Shown: positions 1 through 11,100 of the stretch, in pieces
Layout of the letters: every line of letters begins with the position of its first letter
How positions within the stretch are numbered: position 1 is the stretch's first letter
Source of the DNA: Ligustrum vulgare
Taxonomy: Eukaryota > Streptophyta > Magnoliopsida > Lamiales > Oleaceae
NCBI GenBank assembly: GCA_963555705.1
Contig: OY743169.1
Coordinates: forward strand, 51,140,124 to 51,204,123
Direction: 5' to 3'
Length of the DNA: 64,000 nucleotides
Translations under genes and position numbers: made by a program
The notes under the pieces: model-generated
What the model was told of the DNA's origin: nothing
The model's database searches: none
The model's input: only the letters and a program-made list of their open reading frames with translations

Positions 1-992
1 TTGACTCATGTAGCGATCTTTAGGCAGATGACTCCCAAGTTTCAAACTTAAGGCACCAAGTTTCAAGATACTCCTACGGGCTTAATTACTCGAGTAAAAA
101 AGGCTACGAGATATGGCAATGCAATAATTAAAATGAGCTTAGATCTCTAGAATTTGGTCATCACTTAGCTTATACTAACATCAATAACACTCCACACAAA
201 TTTAGATCAAGCATGCATGGAATCACTACACATCTAGACCATCTCCTTTACCGGCTCGACCACCCCCAAACTTGTCTCACAAAGGATTAAGAGATTAATA
301 GCACTGAGAGGGAATTGGATAGGTTGATAAAAATTGAAGATACAAGCTCACAACCTAATTTTTCTACTTCACAAATTTTTCCAACCTTCAATGGATTCCA
401 AATCTCAACAACAATTAGTTATGACTATTGTGCTCAAGAGAACTCAGGATCACTCATAGATAAGCAATTTATAAAAATAGGCACAAGTAGCATATTCGAT
501 CATGATTCATGAATTAATCAGCAATTTCAAACATTAAATCATTTGAGCCGACAAGGCTATCTAGCATGTCAATATCCACAACAAAATGAACAAAACCAAA
601 CATCACAATATCTTAAGCCGGGAAGGCTATCTAACATGATAAAATGCAAAATGAAGTCAACACCCCCAAACTTGAATTACACATTGTCCTCAATGTGAAA
701 ATAGAAACAATATGTAAAGAAGATAAGAAGTAGTGAAACTTCCCCCGATTCAATGCTTGGTTGTGACGTTGAAATTGACCTAAGCTTTCATCGAATGTAG
801 TTCACCCCCAAACTTGTTGAGGACCATGTCACTTAGGATTTTCAAAAAATTGTTACCTACAAAAGTTTGACAATTAATTAAAAAGGAAGTAAATAAGTAT
901 AGTAAATAAATACAAGTAACTCAAAAGAGAAGAAATTTGGGTTGCCTCCCAAAAAGCGCTTGGTTAAAGTCATAAGCTCGACTTTTGGATTT
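1..992 (-). other. 3' non-coding region of the Athila-like element
   Basis: Downstream of the integrase stop, no open frame of useful length remains on the minus strand. A 14-base motif, CACCCCCAAACTTG as read on the plus strand, occurs three times (261-274, 661-674, 803-816). On the element's own strand it is the purine-rich CAAGTTTGGGGGTG, a motif often seen downstream of pol in plant Athila-type elements. One copy could act as a polypurine tract, but the true PPT should sit directly against the 3' LTR, which is outside the window. Near 940-965 a short segment resembles the conserved stretch that follows integrase in such elements. The 65-residue plus-strand frame at 315-512 has no recognisable homology and is probably chance. 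Confidence 0.55.
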
Positions 993-3900
993 TTATTCGG
1001 GAGCATTGAGGAGAAATAATGATTTTTCCTCCGGGGGTTCCCCTTCCAAGAATGGTTTCAACCTTTGCCCGTTGACCTTGAAATGTCCCTTGTCGGTATG
1101 ATATAGCTCAATAGCTCCATGGAGAAAGATTTGAGAAATTGTGAACGGCCCCCACCAACGGGATCGAAGCTTTCCGGGGAATAGCCAAAGTCGGGAGTTG
1201 AATAGAAGAACTTGTTGCCCAACTTTGAAGTCTCTCTTCACAATGTGGTTATCATGTCATTTATTGGTCCTCTCCTTATAGATGCGAGCGTTTTCATATG
1301 AGTTGAGGCAAAATTCATCAAGTTCATTAAGTTGAAGCAACCTCTTCTCACCAATTAATTTTGCATCAAAGTTTAATGCCCGTGTAGCCCAAAATACTCG
1401 ATGCTCAAGTTTAACGGGGAGATGACATGATTTTCCAAAAACAAGACAAAATGGAGACATACCAATAGGAGTCTTGAATGCGGTGCGGTAAGCCCATAAT
1501 GCATCATCTAGCTTCCTCGACCAATCTTTCCTTGATGTATTCACCGTCATCTCAAGAATTCTTTTCAACTCTCGATTTGAGATCTCCAATTGGCCACTTG
1601 TTTGGGGATGGTAAGGTGTGGCAATTCAGTGCTTCACTCCATACTTTGACAAAAGTGAGTCAAGGAGGCGATTGCAAAAGTGTTTTCCTCGGGGGGTTCC
1701 AAAGCGTGTAAAAATGTTCTTCTTTAGAAAATTGACCACCACCCGAGCATCATTAGTGGGCAATGCCACCGCCTCTACCCATTTAGAAACATAATCCACC
1801 GCCACCAAAATATATTGATTTGAGAACGAGGATGGGAATGGCCCCATGAAATCAATTCCCCAAACATCAAAGATTTCCACTTCCAAGATTGAAGTCAATG
1901 GCATTTCATTACGCCGAGAGATATTTCCACTCCTTTGGCATCTATCACATTTGGATACTAAGGTATAAGCATCCTTGAACAAAGTTGGCCAATAGAATCC
2001 CGATTGAAGAACTTTTGAGGCGGTTTTGGAAGCTCCAAAGTGACCCCCATAAGGTGATGAATGACACCTATCAAGAATTGCTTCCATTTCTTCCTCGGGA
2101 ACACATCTTCTAATAATTTGGTCCGACCCCCTCTTGAATAAATATGGCTCATCCCAAAAATAATGTTTCACATCGGCAAAGAATTTCTTCTTTTGTTGAT
2201 AGGAGAAATCTGGGGGAAGAATACCACTTACAAGGAAATTCACGAAGTCCGCATACCATGGTGCTTCGAACACTTGGAGAAGATGTTTGGCATGCAATAG
2301 TTGTTCATCCGGAAAGGCTTCATTGATTTCCTCTACTCCCACTTCTTCAAGGTGATCCATCCTAGATAGATGATCGGCCACAAGATTATCCGCGCCCTTT
2401 TTATCACGAATTTCCAAATCAAATTCTTGCAAGAGAAGGACCCATCTAATCAATCTTGGCTTCACATCCTTCTTAGCAAGCAAGTATTTTAGCGCGGAGT
2501 GATCAGTATAGACAATTACCTTTGAGCCGATGAGATAAGATCGAAATTTGTCAAAGGAAAAAACCACGGCAAGCATCTCTTTCTCGGTTGTGGCATAATT
2601 CAATTGAGCATCACTCAACGTTCGGCTTGCATAGTAGATCACATGCAACAGTTTACCACTCCTTTTCCCCAAAACCGCTCCCACGGCATAATCACTAGCA
2701 TCGCACATGAGCTCAAATGGTAAGCTCCAATCCGGGGCCACAATAATAGGAGCCGAGATAAGCCTCTCCTTAAGAGTGTTGAAAGCCAATAGACACTCTT
2801 TAGAGAAATGGAAAGTGTTGTTCTTCTCAAGTAGAGAACAAAGAGGCTTAGTGATTTTAGAAAAATCCTTGATGAATCTCCTATAGAAGCCCGCATGCCC
2901 CAAGAAATTTCTTATGCCTTTCACCGAAGTAGGAGGAGGCAATTTCTCAATAACTTGTATTTTGGCTTTATCAACCTCAATCCCCCCTTGTGAAATCCGG
3001 TGGCCAAGTACAATGCCCTCTCTCACCATAAAATGGCATTTCTCCCAATTAAGCACTAAATTGGTTTCTTCACATCTTTTCAACACTAGATCAAGATTAT
3101 CCAAGCATTCATTGAAAGAAGAACCAAAAACTGAAAAATTATCCATAAATACCTTGATGAATTTTCCACCATGTCGGAGAATATGGCCATCATACAACGT
3201 TGAAAAGTAGCCGGTGCATTGCAAAGACCAAACGGCATCCTCCTATAAGCAAAAGTCTCATATGGACATGTAAAGGTGGTCTTCTCTTGATCTTCGGGGG
3301 CTATTAAAATTTGATTGTAGCCCGAGTATCAATCCAAGAAACAATAATGAGAATGCCCCGCCAACCTCTCAAGCATTTGGTCAATAAAGGGGAGAGGAAA
3401 ATGATCTTTGCGAGTGGCATTGTTCAACTTCTGGTAGTCAATGCACACTCTCCATCCCGTCACGGGTCTTGTAGGAATAAGCTCGTTGTTCTTATTTTCA
3501 ACCACCGTGAAACCTCCTTTCTTTGGAACACATTGGACGGGACTCACCCATGCACTATCCGAGATTGGATAGATAATTCCGGCATCCAACCACTTCAATA
3601 CCTCGACTTTCACTACTTCTTTCATGTTTGGATTAAGACGGCGTTGGTGCTCCACTGTTGGTTTGAAGTCATCCTCCATGAGGGTTTTATGCATGCACAA
3701 GGTAGGGCTAATACCCTTGATATCCGCCATAGTCCACCCAATAGCCATTTTATGCATTTTCAACACCTCAAGTAGTTTTTCTTCCTCCACTTCATCCAAC
3801 AAATTCGAGATAATAACGGGAAGAGTAGAAGAATCACCCAAGTATGCATACCTCAAATGTGATGGAAGAGGTTTGAGCTCAAGAGTTGGGGCTTGTTGAA

Positions 3901-4865
3901 TGGAGGGTAGTGAAGGAGAAGAGCTCTCTCCCAACTCTTCAAAATATGGCCTCTTCTTAAAGGGATAAAATTTGGGAGCATCCAAGTGTTGTGACATCCT
4001 TCCGATGTCCAAATCATCCTCTCCCTCGGTGGTTATGGAGTGAGCAATGCAAGTCTCAAGGGGATCCTTAGATGACCCATAGATGAATGATGTAGCCACC
4101 TCTTGATCAATGATGTCTACTCGGGAGCATAAATTTACCTCGACGGGGTACTTAATGGATTTCATAATGTCGAATGTGATTTGCTCATCTTGAAACCTCA
4201 ATATCAATTTGCCTCCTTGCACATCTATTAAAGCTCGACCGGTTGCTAGGAAGAGTCTTCCCAAGATGATTGGGATATCAAGGTCTTCCTCCATATCAAG
4301 AATGATAAAATCGGCAAGGAAGATGAATTTGTCCACCTTGATTAGAACATTCTCAACAATACCACGCGGATGCTTAATAGAGCGATCGGCCAACTGCAAT
4401 GAAACTGTGGTTGGATTCACCTCTCCCATGCCCAATCTCCTGAAAATAGACAAAGGCATTAAATTAATACTAGCACCAAGATCACATAATGCTTTTCCAA
4501 AAGTTAAATCACCAATAGTACAAGGAATAGTAAAACTCCCTGGATCTTTGATTTTTGAAGGCAATTTGTTTTGTAGTATGGCAATACATCTTTCCGTGAG
4601 CATCATAGTTTCATGATCTTCTAGCCTCCTTTTGTTGGAAAGGATGTCTTTCATAAACTTTGCATAGCTAGGCATTTGTGCTAATGCATCGGAAAATGGT
4701 ATGTTGATGTAAAGTTTCTTGAAAACTTCAAGAAATTTACCAAATTGTACATCCACCTTGTGCTTTTGGAGTCTTTGAGGAAAAGGAATGGGGAGGCACA
4801 TAAGCTTTCACTGGAGTAGGAACCTTTGTTGAGGTCTCCCCACTTTCCTTCAATGTTGCATTATT
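993..4865 (-). pseudogene. Broken Ty3/gypsy pol (protease, RT, RNase H, integrase)
   Basis: Reading leftwards, the aspartic protease motif DLGASINLMP lies near 4480. The RT start (VCIDYQKLN) lies near 3400, the RT active site near 3140, and RNase H (CDASDYA, TDHSAL) around 2700-2400. The integrase zinc finger (H-H-C-C) lies around 2060-1930 and the integrase core around 1880-1500. Visible damage: an extra base in the run at 4790-4793 shifts the frame ahead of protease; TGA at 3329-3331 replaces a residue right after the RT motif FLD; a one-base loss near 3161-3167; the RT catalytic pair reads FMDN, not the family FMDD (codon 3138-3140); an apparent in-frame deletion at 1688/1689 removes the segment carrying the second integrase aspartate; TGA at 1626-1628 and 1257-1259. 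The frame ends with TAA at 993-995. It therefore encodes no working polymerase or integrase. Confidence 0.9.
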
Positions 4866-6362
4866 TTAATTCGCCTCCTCAACATGCTCATTACCTTTTT
4901 CTTTCACCTCGGGTTGTGCCACATGTTGCTTTACCGTGATTTCCAGTAATTGAATTCCACTTATTGTAGTGATGTCTTGCACATTTTCCCTTGGATCGAT
5001 CTCGGTGTTGCTTGGCAAGGCTCCTTGTTGTCTCTCCATCATCATTTTTTCTAATTGCCCAACTTGAGTCTCAAGATTTTTGATAGAAGCCGCTTGATTT
5101 TGGAGAATAGTATTGGTCTTGTTCATGAATTGCATGAGTATCTCCTCAATGGAAGGCTTCTTCTCTTGGGGTGGTGGAGGTTGAAAAAAACCTGGAGGTT
5201 GAACAAAACCGGGAGGCTTTACTTGATTTTGATTGTTGGACCAAGAAAAATTCGGATGATTCCTCCAACCCGGATTGTATGTGTTGGAGTAAGGATTGCC
5301 TTGTGGTCGGTTGAAATTTTGAGCATAATTCACTTGCTCATTTGAAGTAGAAGCCATTTTGAGCATGAGACATTCCTCAACCTTGTGTGTTGCTCCACAT
5401 ACATCACAAATAGAAATAGGAGGGTAGATTGCTTTTACCGTATGTTGAGAAAATAAATCATCACACTTCTTGAATAGAAGGTCCATTTTTGCCGATAAAG
5501 CCGCATATGCATCAACTTCATGAATTCCCGCGGCTCTCTTTGGTACCATGCGGTCGGTTGGCCAAGTAGAATTGTGACTAGCCATCCTCTCAAAGAGCTC
5601 AATTGCCTCATTAGGTGATTTTGTAGTGATAGCTCCATTGGAGGCCGAATCAACCGTCACTCGACTAGATGGATTCATCCCAAGATAGAAATATTGAACT
5701 TGCATTTGCTTGGTGAACCCATGATTTGGACATTTCCTCAACATCTCCTTGAATCTTTCCCATGACTCATAGAAACATTCGGTGTCAAGTTGTCGAAATG
5801 TGGAGATATCACTCTTCAATTTAGCCACTTTTGATGGAGGAAAGTATTTTGTAGTGAACTTTTGAGCAAGATCATCCCATGTTGTAATACTTCCAACCGG
5901 GTTGGCATCTAACCATTCACGAGCTCCATCTCTAAGGGTATGTAGAAATAACCGCATGTTGATAGCCTCCATGCTAATTCCCGGATAACCAAAGTTACTA
6001 CACATCTCCAAAAATCGCGAGATGTGAGTAAATTGATTCTCCTCGGTCATTCCATAGAATTGTAGATGCCCCTTGAAGAGATTTATCACATCCGGCTTTA
6101 GATGAAAGTCCGGACGTCCAAATGGGGGATATGTGATGCTTCCTTGATTTTGAGTAATGAGAGGGACCATGAATTGCCCCATTGGTCTATCATCTTCATC
6201 AATAACGGGATCGACACCACCTTGGTTGTTGTCCCCCATATTGCCTTGTATTCTTTTTTGTTCAACTTGTTCTCTTCTTTCCCTAATTCTCCTCCTAAAA
6301 GTTCGTTCGGGTTCGGGATCAATTGGAAGAATGTCCCAAGTTGGACGTTGTTGCATAAACAA
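4866..6362 (-). CDS. Gag-like protein of the Athila-type retrotransposon
   Basis: Open frame of 498 residues starting with MFMQQRPTWDILPIDPEPE. Residues about 130-260 form the retrotransposon gag (capsid-like) domain, with the typical LRDGAREWLD and WERFKEMLRKCPNHG segments. Near residue 315 there is a zinc-knuckle-like CDVCGATHKVEEC (C-X2-C-X3-H-X4-C), followed by an Asn/Pro/Gln-rich tail and a coiled coil-like stretch (NLETQVGQLEKMMMERQQG). It would form the particle and bind element RNA. The frame ends in TAA (4866-4868), but downstream codons continue in the same frame with retrotransposon-like sequence up to the frameshift at 4790. Gag and pol were therefore probably one polyprotein, and this stop is secondary. 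The start sits about 100 bases downstream of the primer-binding site, which is normal. Expression is unlikely. Confidence 0.8.
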   Translation of the reverse strand: MFMQQRPTWDILPIDPEPERTFRRRIRERREQVEQKRIQGNMGDNNQGGVDPVIDEDDRPMGQFMVPLITQNQGSITYPPFGRPDFHLKPDVINLFKGHLQFYGMTEENQFTHISRFLEMCSNFGYPGISMEAINMRLFLHTLRDGAREWLDANPVGSITTWDDLAQKFTTKYFPPSKVAKLKSDISTFRQLDTECFYESWERFKEMLRKCPNHGFTKQMQVQYFYLGMNPSSRVTVDSASNGAITTKSPNEAIELFERMASHNSTWPTDRMVPKRAAGIHEVDAYAALSAKMDLLFKKCDDLFSQHTVKAIYPPISICDVCGATHKVEECLMLKMASTSNEQVNYAQNFNRPQGNPYSNTYNPGWRNHPNFSWSNNQNQVKPPGFVQPPGFFQPPPPQEKKPSIEEILMQFMNKTNTILQNQAASIKNLETQVGQLEKMMMERQQGALPSNTEIDPRENVQDITTISGIQLLEITVKQHVAQPEVKEKGNEHVEEAN

Positions 6363-6464
6363 GGCAAGAGTACCTAGAAAATGAAAATAAAAAGAAGAAA
6401 GATATGAGAATGAGAAGACAATTCAATTAACAAAAATCAATGCATTTAGTACAAATAAAATCAA

Positions 6465-6482
6465 TCCCCGGCAACGGCGCCA
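6465..6482 (-). promoter_or_regulatory. Primer-binding site of the Athila-like element
   Basis: On the minus strand this reads TGGCGCCGTTGCCGGGGA, the tRNA-complementary motif (usually assigned to tRNA-Asp) of Athila-type elements. It lies 6 bases inside the inner LTR border (TG at 6489-6490 on the plus strand), which fixes the LTR end and the element's orientation. Confidence 0.85.
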
Positions 6483-6488
6483 AAAACT

Positions 6489-8168
6489 TGTTCGCTAAAA
6501 TCGTATACCGCAAGTGCACGGTTCGCGTTCAAGTAGTAAAGTAGACTAGAGAAGTCCGGGTTATCGTACCCACGAGAATTGATTGATTTGTAACTAAAGT
6601 TATTGATTTCATTTTAAAAGAAAAGTCAAGTGAAATAAAAATATGGTTTGGTGGTGAATTACTAACTAAATGACACTAAAAAGAAACATGGCAATATGTA
6701 AACTAATTAACTAAAGGAAATAGATAACAACATGAAACTTAGAATAAAACTAATTAATCTAGATACTTTGATGACAATATAAACTTGATAATTAAAATAA
6801 GTTACATAACTTAAAACAAAGTGAATTTAGTTTTCATAACTATACTAATTTCTTCTTTTCAAAAATCAATTAGTGGTAGTTAATTAATCAACCAAATTAC
6901 ATGGGAAATTTTTTAACATTACCTAACTTGTGTAGTAAATTCCAATGATATCTTAAAATAGTAACAAACATTTAAAAGTTACAAAAACCTAAAACAACAT
7001 TCATAATCATAAACATGTAAACATAAATACCCAAAATCTAAAAAAAACTACTTAAAATGCTTAAATAAAAATAAACTAGTCAATAATTCAAACACAATAA
7101 CATTAACCCATAATAAACTAACGACAATATTTAACAAACAACATAAACATATGAATAATACTAAAAATAAAGATTAAAAATAAGAGAATAAAGGAAACTT
7201 CCCCGTTTTGTAAAGTTCTTGAAGTGAAAACCCAAGAATCCTTCACTTTGAATCAAGTTTCTTCATCAACCATTAATATCTTTAACAACTCAAACACAAA
7301 GCATTAAATGCATAAGAAAATAAATAACTTTCTTGATAGAAATATGAGAAAATAACAATAATCAAAAGCCCAACAATAATAAACAACTTAAATGCACAAT
7401 AACTTTACTAAACATAAAAATATTAACTTAACATTGCATTAAAAGTAAGAAAATCAAGATAAAAATTACAAAGAAAAGTTAAAGAGGCAAGAACTTACAT
7501 AGCTCTCTCTAAAAATCTAATTTTTCCTATTTATAATACCCCAAAATCATTCAAAACCCTAAAAAAAAAAAAAAAGCAAAGATCCGCGAAATTCAGCTTC
7601 TGGGCCGAACCGGGTCGGCTGGGTTGACCCGGTCCGGCCCGAAAATAAATTATTTCTTTTTACATTCACAACCGCGCGATCGCGCGGTTAAAATTCCAGG
7701 CCAATTTTGGCCTCGGGTCTGTTTTGAGGTCCAAGTCGCGTTCACGACTTAGTTCGAGCCACGCGATCGCGTGGCTCAGCTAAATGATGGTTTTGCAGCT
7801 AAGTCCATTCCGTAATTGCCAACAAGTCCTCCATCTTTTAATCTCGAGCAATTTAGTCCCCAAATTTTCAGATTTCTTTCAAATATGTCCTTCTAAAATT
7901 GCACTTTTGGCCTTTCAACTTTTGAAATCTTTCAATGTGGTCCCTTGGTTAATTGCGTGGCTTGTCCAAAACTTCCCGGAGGTGATAAAATGGTCCCCCA
8001 TACTTCTAATTTTAGCATAATTTGCACTTCTTTTGTGGTTTTTGGCCTCAAACTTGAATATTAACCTATTTAGATACAAAATATGCATAAATTAGTAGAT
8101 ATTTGCTCAAGATGTTCCAAAATATGCTAATTTAAAGATATAAAAAGTGTATAAAAATGCACTTAACA
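6489..8168 (-). repeat. 5' LTR of the Athila-like element (1,680 bp)
   Basis: On the minus strand the LTR starts TGTTAAGTGC at 8168 and ends GCGAACA at 6489, giving TG...CA ends. The right border is set by the adjoining copia-array sequence, whose uninterrupted copies show the joined version of the flank. A TATA-like box (minus-strand TATAAATAGG) lies around 7526-7535, so the RNA would start near 7500 and run left. Around 7670-7689 and 7756-7777 are two perfect palindromes centred on GCGATCGC. An open frame at 7784-8020 (78 residues) runs opposite to the element and has no known match; I do not count it as a gene. The second LTR needed to confirm length and identity lies outside the window. 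Confidence 0.85.
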
Positions 8169-11100
8169 GTTTCAATTAAATATTTAAGACCAAGAGGGAT
8201 TCAAATGGCAATGTTGATAGATAGAAGGCTTGTCTTGCTGTCAGGATTTTAATCAGAAGGAAAACATCGATTAGAAAGAGACTTTCTATTGTTTTATCGA
8301 AAGACTCTTTCAGGATAATGACGACATTTGTTATTAAAAGGATATAGATATTATGTTTCTCAATTGAGACATTGGATAAATAATATGTATGGTGCGACCA
8401 GAAAATTTTGTGTTATATAATACAAAGAAAATGGTTTGTGAACTAAATAAATTAATCTATTGTATCAAACAAGCTCCCCATCAACGATATGACAAATTTT
8501 ATCAAATTATTATCAAGTTTGTATTTCAGATAAATGCAGTTGATAATTGTGTCCCATAATTTCAGTGGGAATAAATGTACCATTTTAGGTATGAAAGATT
8601 GTTGATTAGAAGATAGACTCAGAGATAAAGGAGACTAGTTTAGTCTCATTCAGTGCCCCAAGATTGAGTTTAAAATGATAAAGGATTAATTTTCATGAGA
8701 CTTCTTATGCGTTGGCTATAGGAAGTCTTGTATACACTCAAGGATGTACGCATCAGGATATAGCGTCACAGTAGGAGTATTTGTCAGATATTTAAATAAT
8801 CCTGTGATGAATAATTTGAAAGCATCCAAAAGGATTGTGCAATATTCGCATAGAGAAAATCACATAAGTTTAGAGACATTGTCTTTAAAGATGGATTTTT
8901 TGTTCTCTTGTTGTTGTTGCTATTGACAATGATCATACTCTGACATTGTTCAAGATGCAAATTCGGATTGTCAAGACAGTGTTGGATATTTCCCAATTCA
9001 GAATGAAGGAATTACTTATGATGAACAAGATCAACAACCTCAAGAACAAAATGTCATTGAAAAGATCCATTATAGAAAGGAGAAGTGTGGTTTCGGATGA
9101 TTATATCATCTTTCTCCAAGAACATGAGTTTGACATAAGGTAATTGAAGATGATCCAATCAACTTCTATTTGGCTAAACAAAGTTCTAATTCTCAAAATT
9201 GGATTGATGCCATAAAGATGAGATAAATCCATGAAAGACAGTGACATTTGGAATCTCGTCAAATTGCCTGAATTCATGAACCCAAAGGTTTCAATTAAAT
9301 ATTTAAGACCAAGAGGGATTCAAATGGCAATGTTGATAGATAGAAGGCTTGTCTTGCTGTCAGGATTTTAATCAGAAGGAAAACATCGATTAGAAAGAGA
9401 CTTTCTATTGTTTTATCGAATGACTCTTTCAGGATAATGACGACATTTGTTATTAGACGGATATAGAGATTATGTTTCTCAATTGAGACATTGGATAAAT
9501 AATATGTATGGTGCGACCAGAAAATTTTGTGTTATATAATACAAAGAAAATGGTTTGTAAACTAAATAAATTAATCTATTGTATGAAACAAGCTCCCCAT
9601 CAATAGTATGAAAAATTTTATCAAATTATTATCTCGTTTGTATTTGAGATAAATGCAGTTGATAATTGTGTCCCATAATTTCAGTGGGAGTAAATGTACC
9701 ATTTTTGGTATGAAAGATTGTTGATTAGAAGATACACTCAGTGATAAGGGATACTAGTTTAGTCTCATTCAGTGCCCCAAGATTGAGTTTAAAGTGATAA
9801 AGGATTAATTTTCATGAGACTTCTTATGCGTTGGCTATAGGAAGTCTTGTATACACTCAAGTTTTACGCATCAGGACACAGCGTCATAGTAGGAGTATTA
9901 GTCAGATATTTAAATAATCCTGTGATGAATAATTTGAAAGCATCCAAAAGGATTGTGCAATATTCGCATAGAGCAAATCACATAAGTTTAGAGACATTGT
10001 CTTTAAATATGAATTTTTTTTTCTATTGTTGTTGTTGCTATTGACACTGATCATACTCTGACATTGTTCAAGATGCAAATTAGGATTGTCAAGACAATGT
10101 TGGATATTTCCCAATTCAGAATGAAGGAATTATTTATGTTGAACTAGCTCAACAACCTCAAGAACAAAATGCCATTGAAAAGATCCATTGGGGAAAGGAG
10201 AAGTGTGGTTTCGGATGATTATATCATCTTTCTCCAAGAACATGGGTTTGACATAAGGTAATTGAAGATGATCCAATCAACTTCTATTTGGCCAAACAAA
10301 GTTCTAATTCTCAAAAGTGGATTGATTCCATAAAGATGAGATAAATCAATGAAAGACAGTGACATTTGAAATCTCGTCAAATTTCCTGAATGCATGAACC
10401 CAAAGGTTTCGATTGAATATTTAAGACCAAGAGGAATTCAAATCGCAATGTTGAGAGATATAAGACTTGTCTTGCTGTCAGGATTTTAATCAGTAGGAAA
10501 ACATCGATTAGAAAGAGACTTTCTATTGTTTTATCGAAAGACTCTTTCACGATAATGGCGACATTTGTTATGAGATGGATATAGAGATTATGTTTCTCAA
10601 TTGAGACATTGGATAAATAATATGTATGGTGCAACCAGAAAGTTTTCTGTTATATAATACAAAGAAAATGGTTTCTAAACTAAGTAAATTAATCTATTGT
10701 ATCAAACACACTCCCCATCAACGATATGACAAATTTTATCAAATTATTATCTCGTTTGTATTTGAGATAAATGCAGTTGATAATTATGTCCCATAATTTC
10801 AGTGGGAGTAAATGTACCATTTTTGGTATGAAAGATTGTTGATTAGAAGATACACTCAGTGATAAGGGAGACTAGTTTAGTCTCATTCAGTGCCCCAAGA
10901 TTGAGTTTAAAGTGATAAAGGATTAATTTTCATGAGACTTCTTATGCGTTGGCTGTAGGAAGTCTTGTATACACTCAAGGATGTACGCATCAGGATATAG
11001 CGTCACAGTAGGAGTATTTGTCAGATATTTAAATAATCCTGTGATGAATAATTTGAAAGCATCCAAAAGGATTGTGCAATATTCGCATAGAGAAAATCAC

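Larger units (their letters stand above)
1..8168 (-). mobile_element. Athila-like Ty3/gypsy LTR retrotransposon (partial, 3' end outside window)
   Basis: Minus-strand LTR retrotransposon. In its own direction it has a 5' LTR (8168 down to 6489), a primer-binding site (6482-6465), gag (6362-4866), then protease, reverse transcriptase, RNase H and integrase (about 4865-993), and a non-coding 3' stretch that runs past base 1. The order protease-RT-RNaseH-integrase is that of Ty3/gypsy. The gag sequence, the PBS beginning TGGCGCCGTTGCCGGGGA and the long LTR fit the Athila group of plant non-chromoviral elements. No envelope-like ORF is visible in 1-990. The element interrupts the first copy of the copia-derived tandem array: sequence right of 8168 matches the middle of a monomer. 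The coding region is broken at several points, so it is non-autonomous. The 3' LTR and left target duplication cannot be examined here. Confidence 0.9.
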
